From Bettongia penicillata ogilbyi (taxonomy: Eukaryota > Chordata > Mammalia > Diprotodontia > Potoroidae), in assembly GCA_023548195.1 (NCBI GenBank), contig JAJHZJ010000268.1, positions 3,015,266 through 3,079,265 of the forward strand: a stretch of 64,000 nt of DNA, read 5' to 3'. This document shows positions 11,115 to 22,664 of this stretch, one piece after another. Positions within the stretch are counted from its first letter, which is position 1. Every line of letters begins with the position of its first letter. Below the pieces are notes generated by a model, which worked only from the letters and a program-made list of their open reading frames with translations, made no database searches and was not told the DNA's origin. A program made the position numbers and the translations under genes.

Positions 11115-12020
11115 CTAGTCTAATGTCAAATTAAGCCAACAAGCATTTATTAAGTGCTTCTCTGTGCTGGGCACTGAGATAAGTGTTGGAGATATACAGA
11201 AAGGTAAAAATAGTTCCTTCCCTAAAAAAATTCACAGGTTAACGAAGGATACTACATATAAATAACTATTGAACAACTATTTACAAATAAGATACATACA
11301 AATAAACTGGGGATAATATCAGAAGGAGTTGTTTTGGTATTCAGTTATTTTGTGACTCCACTTGGAGATTTGGCAAAGGTACTAGAGTGTTTTGCTATTT
11401 CCTTCATTTTACATATGAGGAACTAAGGTAGATAGGGTTAAGTGGTTTGCCCAAAGTCATTTATCTAGTAAGTGTCTGAGGCCAGATTTGAACTCAAGAA
11501 TAGGAGTCTTGTTGATTTCAGGCCTAGGAATCTAGCCACCATGCCACCTTGCCACCCTAATATCTGTCAGAGGGAAGGCACTAATATTTTGGGAGATCAG
11601 CAAAGGTGTCGTGTAGACAGTGAGATTTTACCTGAGACTTGAAGGAAGTCAAGGAAGCCAGAAGATAAAGAATGAGAATGTTTTAGTAATGTGAGACAAA
11701 TGGTAAAAATGAAGGATTTGGAGATGGAGTACATTGAGCAAGAAGTAACAAGGAAGCAGATACAATTGGATTGCAGTTTACATGGAGAGATGCAAACTGC
11801 AAGAAAACCAGGAAAGCAGGAAGGGGACAAGTAATGAAGAACTTTGAAAGTCAAAGAGAGGATTCTACTCTTGCCCCTAGAAGTGATAGGGAGTCATTCG
11901 AGTTTATTGAATATTGAAGTGACTTGGTCAAACTACACCTTAAGAATATCGCTTTAGCATCTTAGTAGAATATGGACTTTAATCTGTAGGGACTTGTAGT
12001 GGGGAGTCCAATTTCAACTC
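11115..12020 (+). mobile_element. Old interspersed repeat split by a SINE
   Basis: The left part (11,130-11,325) has CAAGCATTTATTAAGTGCTT and GTGCTGGGCACTGAGATAAG. The right part (11,558-12,020) has AGGGAAGGCACTAATATT, TGGGAGTCATTCG-like text and AGAATATCGCTTTAGCATC. The same family occurs at 27,636, 33,579 and 34,690, so it is a real dispersed repeat. I do not know its proper name. The break is the SINE at 11,326-11,557, with TAATATC words on both sides that may be the remains of its target duplication. Confidence 0.55.
11326..11557 (-). mobile_element. tRNA-headed SINE with RTE-type tail, antisense
   Basis: Read on the minus strand it runs from GGTGGCAAGGTGGCATGG through TTGAACT...CCTCAGACACTTACTAG to the CAAATCTCCAAGTGGAGTC tail. 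It interrupts an older repeat. Confidence 0.7.
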
Positions 12021-12664
12021 TATTACATTGTACACTTGGATATTTATAGAATTCAGTTTTATATATAGATATATCTATTTAAGTAAGTTCTTGTCTTTTC
12101 AATTTTCAGAGGGCACACTGGGCCTGAATAAATATCATCAGTGAAGCAAACATATACTTCATTCTTAAGTTATTTATCAAACTAAATCTTACAACTTCTT
12201 TGAGTTTTCTAGAAAAATATGTCCTATCTTGGAAACTGCTTTTCACACTTTATAGCTTTGCCCTCTGGCAAAAAATTGGACAACGCTGCACTTTGACCCT
12301 CAGATGACAGACATTGGAAAGTGAAAAAAAAAGAAAGAAAACATTTATTTCAGTGAGTCAAAAACATTCTGGCTTCAAAATCTTCTCTCCTTTGATTTTC
12401 CATCATTGGAACATTTTAGTTAAACAATCATAGCTCATTTCCTCTAGTTTTTAGCAAAAATGGGTCTTAAAACAGATATTAGAATGCTGAAACACTTCTA
12501 GGAAAAGGATTATATTTACTTGCTGAATCTAGAAAAATATGGAGTCCAGTCTATTCCTTCAAGACCACATTATTCAACAACTCAGATTGGACTCCTTCTG
12601 CTATTGTTATGATGGGAGGGAGGGAGTAAAAGAAAGAGGGCAGTTGCCTAGAACTCAGGGTCAT
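12021..12664. other. Unassigned sequence
   Basis: No gene or recognised repeat is seen. Confidence 0.35.
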
Positions 12665-12775
12665 AAAGGACCACAGGTTTGGAACTGGATGGGAACTTGG
12701 AGATCATCTAGTTCAACTTCCTTCGTGACTTAAGTAATCCTTAAGGTCCTTTTCAACTTTTACATGCTATGGCCT
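12665..12775 (+). mobile_element. MIR/MIR3-like SINE fragment
   Basis: GGAACTGGATGGGAACTTGG, AGATCATCTAGTTCAACTTC and CTTAAGGTCCTTTTCAAC fit MIR-type cores. Confidence 0.5.
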
Positions 12776-12861
12776 CTAATCTTCCTGAATGCTGTCAAAT
12801 AAACTTCACTAAATATGACCCAATTCTTGTATCTGAATGGGAAACATATGTAATACAATCT

Positions 12862-12902
12862 CTGTCAGTCTCTGTCTCTGTCTCTCTCTCTCTCACTCTC
12901 TT

Positions 12903-12970
<68 letters not shown>
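12862..12970. repeat. Long (CT)n microsatellite
   Basis: About 105 bp of CT, preceded by GTCT units and broken by a few A or G bases near 12,894-12,903. The overlapping open frame encodes only Ser/Leu and is an artefact. Confidence 0.97.
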
Positions 12971-12976
<6 letters not shown>

Positions 12977-13279
12977 TTGTAAAGAGGGTTTATAGGGAAG
13001 AGAATTCAGGACCTTAGAACTTCAGCAACTTAGCATAGGTTAACCTCATAATGTAGAACTTTAGATGAATATCATCATCATTCTGGGAGCAAGATACAAC
13101 CCAAAGTAAAGAAGAAGTCTATTTAGAGCAATTTAGTATGTAGCATTTGCTAGACTGACCCACTGTAAGACTCTGAGGATACAAATTTTAAAACAACAAC
13201 CATAATAATCCTCCCCTTTGAGAGTCCTTTATATCTCTAATAGAGATAAAATATATAGACAAATGAAGATAATACAACA

Positions 13280-13520
13280 AAGGATAGAGAGGCAGCAGGA
13301 GTAGTGGATAGAAAGCTAGCCTCAAAGCTAGGAAAAACTGGGTTCAAATCCCACCCCTGAAACATAGTTGTTGTGTGATCTTCTAGTACTCTGGGCAGCT
13401 CTCTAAAACTCTATATTGCAGAAAAGCTTCAACACCTGCCTAGTAGGAGTTTCCTCATCCGAGAGTTCCCTTTATCAGTGAAGTTACAGGCCCAGTTCCT
13501 AGCCCTACAAAGGGCAAATG
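13280..13520 (+). mobile_element. tRNA-headed SINE with 'ACTCTAT..TTGCAGA' type 3' half
   Basis: The head GAGTAGTGGATAGAAAGCTA and B-box-like GGGTTCAAATCCCACC are followed by a distinctive second half: CTCTAAAACTCTATATTGCA, GGAGTTTCCTCATCCGAG, GAAGTTACAGGCCCAG. The same second half is seen at 26,058-26,190 and 29,380-29,500. Confidence 0.7.
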
Positions 13521-13639
13521 TTCTGATTTTTTTTTAAGAAACAGAATATAGTCTGTGTAATACCACTACTATATTAAGGAGCTTTAGGAATGAGGTTATG
13601 TCTATAATTATAGGTCAGAAAATTCAATTTTTATTCTTG

Positions 13640-15060
13640 GCAGAAATCTAGAATGGATTATAAAAGATATTGTTCATGAATCGCAGGAAAGGGAGGTATG
13701 TTAAAAAGATAGCCAGCAAGGCTTCTTCAAAAATAGTCGTTGTTATAAATAATCATTGTTAGATCACTAAACTTGTAGATGAAGAGATATCCAAAGACAT
13801 AATTCCTAGATTTCAGTGAAGGATTTGATCTTATAATGTTATTGGGGTTTTTGGGGGAGTAGGGGGATAAATGTTCTAGACAATTCAATTAGTTGAATGG
13901 TCAGATCCTACGAATAACAAATATATATTTAATATCTGCTTAGAAGTAGGTGTCCAATGCAATAATACAAGGATATGTGCTTGATCCTATGTTGTTCAAA
14001 TTTTTTATCAACGATTTGAATTAAGATGTAGCTAACATGTTAGCTAAATTTGCAGGTAACATAAATATAGGAGGAAGATCAAACACACTGATGGCGGAGG
14101 CTAGATTTAAAAATGCTGTCAGGTTATATCAATAGGGATAAATAAACTCTTCCACTTGGGTTCAAAACACAAACTTCACAAATATAATGGGTAAGGATAT
14201 TATGGCACCATTTTATCTGAGAAAGATTAAGTGGTTATAATGGATTGCAAGCTCTATATGAGTCAATTTAATGTGACATCAAAAACAGTTAATGTGACCT
14301 TAGTCTGCATTCATGGTATTTTTTTTTGTTTTTTTGGTCATGACCTATAATTTTATTGTTGTATGGAACTCCTAATGCAGAAGCTCCATTTATTAGTACA
14401 GTTGGACAACTATTCTAAATTATCATATTAGGGAGTTGAGTAAGACACTGAAAGGATATGAATAGTCTATGAGCCCAAGTATAACTTAGTTCTGAGGATG
14501 ACTTCCTATCTACCATACCAGTTGCCTCTCAAGAGAACTATCGTATTTACAGGATTAAGGAGGTATGCCCATGTAGATTATATGAGTGTACCTGGTTATA
14601 TGGAGGTATGCCCATGTAGGTTATATGAGTATATAGTTATGACTTGTAGAGAAGTATGAATAAATACCTTTAGTATATAGTCTCCTTTAGTTTTGGACCT
14701 TTAGTCTCCTCCATCCATCTTTCTCCAAGGGAGCCATTTATTCCTGCCAGAAGGAGAAGTAGGGAGTACTTTCCCCCTTTCCAGATTACATCTGTAATAT
14801 TGTGTTCAAATCTAGGCACTGCTTACTTGGATGGATATTAAGAAACTGGAGACCCTCCAGAGGAGGATAACCAATGGTGAACACCTGAGCTCATGACATA
14901 TAGGATCAGGATATTTAGCCTGAAGAAGAGAACACTCAGGATGATATGATAGCTATTATTAAGTATTTGAAGGGTTGTAACATGGAATGGAAGAGGAACT
15001 AGACTTTTATGTTTGGCTCCAGAAAGTGCAAACAGGCAATAGGTGGAAGTTTCCAAGAAT
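13640..15060 (+). mobile_element. L3/CR1 LINE: reverse transcriptase C-terminal half and 3' end
   Basis: The translation at about 13,995-14,075 reads LFKFFINDLN-stop then MLAKFAGNINIGG. In CR1/L3 this block is LFNIFINDLD...KFADDTKLGG, so the catalytic Asp-Asp pair is changed to Gly-Asn in this relic. Downstream GGGTTCAAAACACAAACTTC and ATATTGTGTTCAAATCTAGG match the rest of ORF2 and the 3' end. About 14,560-14,775 is an inserted block of another repeat. Many stops, so it is a fossil. Confidence 0.75.
14560..14775 (+). repeat. Unnamed dispersed repeat, copy 1 (inserted in L3)
   Basis: The words TATGCCCATGTAGGTTATA, GTATGAATAAATACCT and CTCCATCCATCTTTCTCCA recur in the same order at 15,710-15,895. 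The first 40 bp are also repeated locally (GAGGTATGCCCATGTAG at 14,560 and again at 14,600). AATAAA inside suggests an LTR or a 3' end. I cannot name the family. Confidence 0.55.
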
Positions 15061-15129
15061 TTGTACTATTTATGACCTTATCTTTTCCTTCTGTTCCCAT
15101 AGTCTAGTTCCTCTACCATTTATTTTTAG

Positions 15130-15300
15130 TCTTCTCCTTTTCCAACTATGGAATGTCAGTGCCGGAAGGGACTTTTAAAATGATCTCATTCACCATATTT
15201 GATTTTTCAGGTAGAGAAGCTCAGTGACATGAGGTGACTTGTTCTCACAGCTTATTAGTACTGTGTTTGCATTTGAGTTATTCCATGAGCTGTCACTAAT
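15130..15300 (+). mobile_element. MIR3-like SINE
   Basis: GTGCCGGAAGGGACTTTTAA, TTCAGGTAGAGAAGCTCAG and ATGAGGTGACTTGTTCTCAC fit the MIR3 core. Confidence 0.5.
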
Positions 15301-15353
15301 TGCCATCCAGTACTCTCACCATTACCTACGCAGTGCTATCACCTTTCATACCC

Positions 15354-15610
15354 TGATGGCTAAAGCTGATGGTCATTCATCTGCTGAGTAACCTTCAGCC
15401 CTAGCTCCTTTATGCTTCATCGAGTGACTTTTGATACTTCTAAATGGTGATTTTTTTTTGTAGCTATCAAACAAATACCATTGATGGCTAAAGCTGATGG
15501 TCATTCATCTGCTGAGTAACCTTCAGCCCTAGCTCCTTTATGCTTCATCGAGTGACTTTTGATACTTCTAAATGGTGATTTTTTTTTTGTAGCTATCAAA
15601 CAAATACCAT
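15354..15610. repeat. Near-perfect 128-bp tandem duplication
   Basis: The unit beginning TGATGGCTAAAGCTGATGGT (15,354) is repeated at once from 15,482. By eye the two copies differ only by one T in a poly-T run (9 versus 10). The flanks do not continue the repeat. Confidence 0.97.
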
Positions 15611-15709
15611 TGATTAGCATCTCCATGCCTAATCATCACTTTCATTTGTGCTTTTGGATGAAAAAATCAGATATATCAGAAGCTCTCAGATGATAAGTAT
15701 TTAGGGTGT

Positions 15710-15895
15710 TTTATGTGTGCCCATGTAGGTTATGTGGGTACCTGTGAGGAAGGATAGATGTGGCTTGTAGGGAAGTGTGAATAAATACCTCTAGTCTCCT
15801 CCATCCACCTCTTCCATGGGAGGCTTTGATTTCTGGCAGAAGTAGAAAGTTGGAGTCAGAGGTCGGACACTTCTCAGACAGATGGGGTGCTGGAC
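15710..15895 (+). repeat. Unnamed dispersed repeat, copy 2
   Basis: Same family as 14,560-14,775: TGCCCATGTAGGTTATG, GTGTGAATAAATACCT and CTAGTCTCCTCCATCCACC in the same order and orientation. Confidence 0.55.
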
Positions 15896-16203
15896 TGGAA
15901 TTATCTCTATCTGTCCTTCCCCATGCATTATTAGTCTATTGGAAATAATTTTTAGATTCAAGCTGAATTCCTGACTGCTATCCTTTAATGGGGAAAGAGT
16001 TCTTCAAGCTGTATATCCAAGGTGTTTGTTCCCTTTCCAACAACTATCAATTCCACAATGAATGGATATTACAAATAGCAAATAAACTCATTTACCTAAG
16101 CTGATAGCAAACAGAAATCAGAAAAGTCATACAGATGTGGACATACCAGACAATACCCAGAGAGAATGTGCTTTCCCATTAAAGGATATCTCAAACGAGA
16201 GAG

Positions 16204-16269
<66 letters not shown>

Positions 16270-16690
16270 TCAAATCTCTCAATTTTCAAGGAGAAATCCC
16301 CCAATTTTTCTAGTCAAGTAATCTGGGAATGGAAGCATGATCTAGATGCCAGCTCCTCTATGTGTCAGCTTCTTACCAGTCTTTCTTTTCTTGGAGGAAC
16401 CGGAAAAGAATCTCAAACTGGATGTCTGCTTTCCCAAAGCTGGGAGCCATAGGACCAGGATTTCTCTTCCCCCAAGCTCTTGTCAACTCTACCTTTCATG
16501 AAGGTAGAAAGCACTGGATTATCAATCTTCACCAATAAGAAGAGCCCCATGGAAACAGACTTTTGAGCCATGGATTATATTAAATGTATACTGAAACTTT
16601 ATTTACATGGTCTAGCTCATTCTATTTAAGAACACACTATTATTGGAGTAATTTCATATATACATAATTCATTGCCACCATCCCCACTGT
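15896..16690. other. Unassigned, possibly an old LTR-type repeat, with a GA microsatellite inside
   Basis: Apart from the GA run at 16,209-16,267 I see no gene. The block 16,270-16,690 (CCACCAATAAGAAGAGCCCC-like text, TATATTAAATGTATACTGA) has the feel of a dispersed repeat, but I cannot name it. Confidence 0.35.
16209..16267. repeat. (GA)n microsatellite
   Basis: About 58 bp of uninterrupted GA. Confidence 0.97.
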
Positions 16691-18340
16691 CCCCAACACA
16701 CATGATTCCTTGCCCTGCCACCAACTTTGAAAACTGGCTCAGAGTGATTGATTTGATCAAAAAAGAAAAATGTGGGGGCTCTGTCTAGTCTTAAGACTAC
16801 CTGGGAGATACAATTTCCCTGAGATTTCAAAACTGTCTGGCATCTGTAGACTTTGAAACCACTTAGAGATATTATAAAGCCAGCACTGATTATATCATGA
16901 TGATTGCTGACATTCAGTGTCTGTCAGCATAGGAAAAAAAGGATAAAAAAAACAAAGGGAAAAAAAAATCGTGTATTGCCTGCCAGCACTTCTAGGATTT
17001 CTCCAAAAAGGCAACACCAAGCAGTGGCTGTCAGCAAAGGCTCTCTTGATGATGTCAGGTTTGAGGCTCTTTTGTAGCCAAACCCTATGGGTGCCTTAAC
17101 GCTCCTTCCCCACCTCACCTCCCACCCCTTTGCAGAAGACTGGTCTTCGCCTCCTTTCGCACCTGACCCCTTTGACTGACAAACTGGAACAGTAGCTGGG
17201 AACAAAAGAATGTTATATAAAATCTAAAGAACCATATTAATATTTCATTAGCATTTCTTTTCTTCCAGAGACTGATTGACAGCTTAGTCAAGATAGTGGA
17301 AAAGCTGATTTTAATTATTTTTCCCCCTCCAACCTGCATTGCTACTGTCACTGCCTCCTCTTCCTGCTGTAAATCAGTCAGATATTTTTCTTTATTATTA
17401 CCATAAGGGCTCAGCAGCCTATAATTACTCTAAAGAATTTCTTATCTTTTATTTCTAAAGCTGAGATTTAGGAGGAGGAAAAAAAAAACCATAATTAACC
17501 TTGCAGCTGTTGATAGTCTGCTCAAGTCTAGAACTGCTTGAGTCTGTGTGGCTGCCCTCCCTTCCCCCGCACCCCCCAATCTCCACACTCGCTTGCCTTG
17601 GCTGTTTGGGAGGGACTGGTTACAATAATGATATTACTTTCTTCAAAGAAATGAGAGAAATGTATACAACGCTTTCCCTTTGGGAATGCTTTTCAGGATC
17701 CATTTTTAATACCGAGATGATTAAAGAGCTGGCTCGACAAGCCTTGGAGTACACATGCTGAAGTGCACGTGACCTGCCGGTTCTGGGATTTATCAGGCCC
17801 AGGTTGAAGGAGGATGGCTGTGTGTGTTTCCATTTTCCCCAGGATGCTCACCACCTCAAGCATGCCATAGTTCACCACAGCCCTGCTGTGGCATGAACTC
17901 ACATCTTTCTACCTCTAAGAACTGAAGCCAACACACCACAATAGATCAGTCCCCTCTGTGTGGCTCCCATCACTCCCTTGCTTTCCTTAGAAATGAGTCT
18001 TCTTTTCACCCAAGAACCCTGAGTGCCCAAAGAAGAGAGGGGCCATTTCAGACGAGTGATGAAAAATATATAATCTAACTTCCCTGGAGGCACATATCCT
18101 TGTCATTAGATATAAAAGGCTTCTTTGAGGGGATTGCATTAGCTTGCCTGGTATTATGGCTTACAAGTAGAGCAAAAATGCAAATTCAGTGTTTCCATGA
18201 TAATAGGTCTTTTCTCTATTTCCCCAGAATTGAATCTGCCTCTGGCTGTCTCTTTGGATTTTATTGTGTTGACAAGGTCTCAACCTGATTACTTCTTGGA
18301 AATCAGAAGAATAAATAGAAATAAAGATAAAGTACAATGA
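16691..18340. other. Repeat-free block, candidate conserved regulatory sequence
   Basis: No recognised repeat is seen across about 1.6 kb, which is unusual here. The part 16,860-17,770 has several homeodomain-type TAAT cores (GCTGATTTTAATTATTTTT at 17,303-17,321, CATAATTAACCTTGCAGCTG at 17,491-17,510) and E-box-like CAGCTG words. Open frames of 62-93 codons on both strands have no recognisable domain. A regulatory role is an inference only. Confidence 0.4.
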
Positions 18341-18344
18341 CCAT

Positions 18345-18415
18345 ATATTATATATATACACATATAAACACTATACATATATATACATACATATATACAT
18401 ATATGTATATAATAA
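18345..18415. repeat. TA/CATA-rich microsatellite
   Basis: Tandem TATA, CATA and TACATA units. Confidence 0.9.
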
Positions 18416-18999
18416 AAAATGTTACTTATTTGGGGACACTGAGAAGTTTCATCTATTGTTACCTTTTTTGGATGACAACAGTGTTGTCCAAGCTGTTTGT
18501 GGTATGACGAGGGGAAAAGACAGAGAGGCATAGAATGAAAGCATCATGAACTGTGCACCAACTATGTTAGAAAACAGCTTCACAAAGGTGAAATCAGAGT
18601 TTCACTTTTGAAGGGAAAGACCCATCACTTGCTCTAACAAGCTTGTTATTGTTTTAGCCCCTAGCATAGCACAAAGGGAGGGGCCTTCCTTCTGGATTGC
18701 AGCTCCAGACTCTGAGGAGCTGTGTGTCAAGGATTTATGATATGGAAAACACCTCATCAGGGACTAACTAACTCTTTCAAAATCTCATTTATATCCATAT
18801 TATTAAGGGCTCAAGATGCAGATGGAAAAGGTAAAAGGCCAATGAATTCTCTTTGATTTTTTTCTGATTCACTTTGAGAGGGAAATCAGATGGATATTCA
18901 CATTACCCCATGAGTGATGCTTTTTAGAACAAACCAGGATTTTAACATGAAATTCAGAATTGAGAGTTTGTTTTTTATCTGTCTTTATTTCAATATTTC
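18416..18999. other. Unassigned sequence
   Basis: No gene or recognised repeat is seen. Confidence 0.35.
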
Positions 19000-19195
19000 A
19001 CCAGGGTATAGTGGAAAGAGTGAAAGATTTCTAGCCACAGTTTGTGGATTTGAACACCAGCCCCCCTTCTTATTCCATGTGTAGCCTTGAACTTCACTTC
19101 TCCAAGATGCAGTTTTCTCATCTGTCAAATGAGAGGTTTAACTAGATGGTCTCAAAATTCTCTTCCATCTCTAAATCTATGATTCTGTCCATCAG
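19000..19195 (+). mobile_element. THER1/MIR-type SINE
   Basis: GGGTATAGTGGAAAGAGTGA, TTTTCTCATCTGTCAAATGA and TCTAAATCTATGATTCTGT mark both ends of a near full-length copy. Confidence 0.75.
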
Positions 19196-19365
19196 ATGTA
19201 GTAGAAAAAAATGTGAGACTTGGCATTAGAAGACCTTATTTCAAGTCCTAGTTTAGACTATTTTACTTCTCTGAACCTCAGTCTCTTCATCTATAGATGG
19301 AAAGAATTAGACTATGTGGCCTCAAAGAGACCTTACCATGTGATATTATGGTTCTGTGAGCTCTC
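19196..19365 (+). mobile_element. THER1/MIR-type SINE, second copy head to tail
   Basis: GATGTAGTAGAAAAAAATGTG, TCAGTCTCTTCATCTATAG and GATATTATGGTTCTGTGAG follow directly on the previous copy in the same orientation. Confidence 0.7.
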
Positions 19366-20385
19366 TGTTTCCCTTTACCTCTACTGATCACAATCCATTC
19401 ATGTTCTCTCATCTCCTATTTCCTTCCACAAATCCTACACATAGGATCTACCTATTGTTCTGGAAAGCTTCCATCAGTCCTTTAATATCTGACAGGTAGA
19501 ACACATGATCATCACTTATCACCTCACTCTTGCTCCATGACCAACTCCCATAGTTTTAGAGTAACATATACTCATGATAATGTCTTTCCTAATACTTCCT
19601 TCATGCAAGTCATCATTGGTAGCATTTGTAGCCTTTTCATGCTTACTACTAACCTTTTCATTGCCCTTTGGATCACATACAACTGTGGTTCTTTTGGTCA
19701 TATGTTTTAAAGTCATATGGTATCACTAGGAGAAAAAAATACTCAAAAATATTACCTCATCGATGTAGATACTTCCTTCTAGTAATTAAGATGTCAACCT
19801 TTTCACGTCTATCTATCTTGTAGAACTCTCATGCATACTCTCATCAAATCCAGTGTGGGCTTCCTTCTTCCCTCTTGACATTTTGAGGATGTTAGTGGAA
19901 CACACAGGCTGTCCACTGCTTACCTCTTACTCTTGCCACAGGGCCAGTTCACATTTTTTTTGTCATACATTTTTTTCTTTCAAATTCCTGAATGAATCAT
20001 TCATTCTCCTTCTTCTTTAGAGGTTCTTAGTTTTCAAGGGCAGTTTGCTCAAATTCATTAAACCTCTCTATGATGTTCATTGTTATTGCTTCAAAACCTA
20101 GAGTTTTCCATGAGTTACAGTAAGACAAAAGCAACTCTGGTAGAATATTGTTATTAAATAAGTGGGCCTTGGATTCAAGAATTTTAGACTCACTAAAGGG
20201 AATTTGCAATTACTTTGCAGGAACTCAGCACACTCTCTTCTCATTTAAGATAATTAGCAAAAAATGGATCCTTTATTCTCTACATCTTTGCCAATTTTAT
20301 TATTTTAAAGATATAGTTTTCTATGGATTATTGTTGCAAAAATCTAACTGTTCCTTCCTAATCTTCTCATTTAGAATTTATTATC
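19366..20385. other. Unassigned sequence
   Basis: No gene or recognised repeat. The pyrimidine-rich plus strand could be an antisense old LINE, but I cannot show it. Confidence 0.35.
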
Positions 20386-20640
20386 GTTGTTCAGTCATTT
20401 TCAGCTGTGTCTGCTTCTTCCTGACCCTATTTGGGGTTTTCTTGGAAAAGATATAGAAATGGTTTGCTATTTCCTTCTCCAATTCATTTTATAGATGAGG
20501 AAACTAAGACAAGCAGGGTTAAGTGACTTGCCCAGGATCACATAGCTAATGAGGGTCTGAGGTCAGATTTCAGCTCAGCAATGCGAGTTTTTCTGACTCC
20601 AGGCCCAGTGCTCTATCCCCTGTGCCACTGAGTAGCCCTA
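20386..20640 (-). mobile_element. tRNA-headed SINE with RTE-type tail, antisense, full length
   Basis: Plus-strand text begins TTGTTCAGTCATTTTCAGCT, includes GATGAGGAAACTAAGACAAG and GTTAAGTGACTTGCCCAGGA, and ends CTGTGCCACTGAGTAGCCC. Reversed, this is the full SINE from tRNA-like head to tail. Confidence 0.8.
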
Positions 20641-20654
20641 ACTAAGGATTCTCA

Positions 20655-20660
20655 TTCTCA

Positions 20661-20701
<41 letters not shown>

Positions 20702-20925
20702 TTTCTCTCTCTTGCTCTTCATATATATGTATGTGTATGAATATAAATGTATAAAATGTATATAAATGTATATATACACATATATAATATAACATATATA
20801 CATATTTACAATTTAACATTTTGTGAGAATTAAATCTATATCTATATATATATGGATGTGTAATTTTCATAAAATGGTAACTTAATGAGGAAATATATAT
20901 ATATATTATATATATATATATATGT
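20655..20925. repeat. (CT)n then (TA)n simple repeats
   Basis: CT/GTCT units from 20,662 to 20,716 give way to TATATG- and TA-rich tracts, with a long TA run near 20,895-20,923. The overlapping 70-codon frame is low-complexity. Confidence 0.9.
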
Positions 20926-21544
20926 AAACTGGTAGTAACTGGTGTGCTCTATGTTCCCCTTTTCATTGCATTTTAAATTTCAGTATTAATAATGACCGAA
21001 ATTTTTCCCCTGACAACTTGGTACCTTCCCCTTTCCTTCAAACACCTTATGAATTGATTCTTCAACATCCACATATATTTTGTTGCCTTTCTCCAGTATG
21101 GATGTCCTCTATTTACACTTGGTCTAATCCAGCTGCTCCTCTTGTTTTGTTCTCTTTAGTGCCATTTCATTGGAAGAATATTGATATTAAAAAAAAAAAG
21201 ATGACCCTTCATATCAATGAGCAGCTTAGAATCATTAAAAGTGCTGTACAGTTTTTCAAATGCAGTCCAACCCCAGCTCCTTCTAATTAATTCTGGACCA
21301 GGCTATTTTCTTTACATATGAAATGTAAAAATCCTCCTCTGATAATTCCTCATTGTATGGAAGTGAGTCCTGGTGGACCACACCATCAAAACCCAAGATC
21401 CAACAGGTCTTCCCACTCTGGAATGACTTCTATAGACCATGAGATTTTCTATGTCTTAAACAAGGAGTAATCTAGTCAGAGGGTCTTACAGAGGATCGAT
21501 AGCGGAAGTGCAGCCACTAGACGACTTTTTTTTTTGTCAAGAAA
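20926..21544. other. Unassigned sequence
   Basis: No gene or recognised repeat. Short poly-A and poly-T runs are at 21,189 and 21,528. Confidence 0.35.
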
Positions 21545-21745
21545 CCAGGTTCATCTCAAGTCACACTCTTACTAGCTATGTGATCTAGGGCAAAGTATTT
21601 TTTTCCTCTGGTCTTCAATTCTCTCATCTGTAAAATGATAAGAATTATACCTGCCCTATACCTAGCTCAAAGGATTGGTGATAGAAAAATATTTTAGCTT
21701 TACACACCTTAAAAAGCTACAGAAATGTATATTATCTATTAGGCT
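21545..21745 (+). mobile_element. MIR-type SINE
   Basis: ACTCTTACTAGCTATGTGAT, TCTCATCTGTAAAATGATAA and CTACAGAAATGTATATTAT give MIR order. Confidence 0.65.
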
Positions 21746-22084
21746 TTACTTCTTTGTTTCTTTTTTAATTGATAAAATATTTTTCTATTATCATCATCAT
21801 CTCTGAATATAAACTATGACTCTCCCTCCATTCAGAGAGCATCCTTTTTTGTCTTTTTTAACAAGAAATAAAAAATAAAGAGCATAAAACTGATAGAAAT
21901 ATTTGCCCAATTCAATAGTATATGCAGTGTTCACATCTGCACCCCACTCATAAAACATTTGTAAAGAAGGAAGGTAGTTTCAGCAATTAGTATTGTTATA
22001 GGAATGCTACCTGTATTGGTGGAGGTAGTACCAATATGATGAAATCCCAGATCTTTGAAGCATTGAGGGAGGCATATGAGCCTG
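21746..22084. other. Unassigned sequence
   Basis: No gene or recognised repeat is seen. Confidence 0.35.
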
Positions 22085-22285
22085 GGACAGCATTGTCTAG
22101 TGGTCCGAAAATTGCCTGGAAGTCAGGAGATTTGGCTATCCAAGTAACTTCTGAGAATTTAGGCAAATTATTTATCCTCTCTTAATTTCATCATCTGTCA
22201 AATAGAAGGAGGATGCCCATACTTCTAAGGTCATTCTGAGGTCAAGATGTGGAGATAGATGTGAAAAGTCAGACATGCCACACAC
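22085..22285 (+). mobile_element. MIR-type SINE
   Basis: GCCTGGAAGTCAGGAGATTT, CATCATCTGTCAAATAGAAG and CTTCTAAGGTCATTCTGAG support it. Confidence 0.6.
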
Positions 22286-22664
22286 TTGGCACAATCAAAA
22301 TCCATAGAACTAATGTTCACTTTGGTTTTTCCAAGGGAGAACACGATTTCTATAGATAACTTCTATGCTTATTCACCTTCCTATTTAAAGAAGGATAATA
22401 ATGTCACCATTATTGGTGATCTAGTCCATTACACCCAGGCTTAATGAGGATTTGATGTCTTGACCAGGAGCTTGGATAATATCCACCTGCGGCTTGACGG
22501 TGCCTGGCAAGGGAAATTCACAAAAGGGAGGGGGAAATAGCTCCCCATCTAGTTTACTCAGATTTTGTGTTTCAAGAAACTCTATAGTTTTTAGAAGAAC
22601 CCTTTAGAAGAGGATAAATTTTCTTTGGGACTGGGCAATAGGAGAAAAATAAACAGATCTCTAT
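22286..22664. other. Unassigned sequence
   Basis: No gene or recognised repeat is seen. Confidence 0.35.

Noticed and set aside
12769..13017. 82-codon frame with a long Ser-Leu run
   Set aside because: It is a translation of the CT microsatellite.
15354..15610. CRISPR or satellite array
   Set aside because: Only two contiguous copies without spacers; it is a simple tandem duplication.
14560..15895. Pair of LTRs bounding a short provirus
   Set aside because: The sequence between the two copies is the end of an L3 LINE, a MIR3 and the tandem duplication, not retroviral coding sequence.
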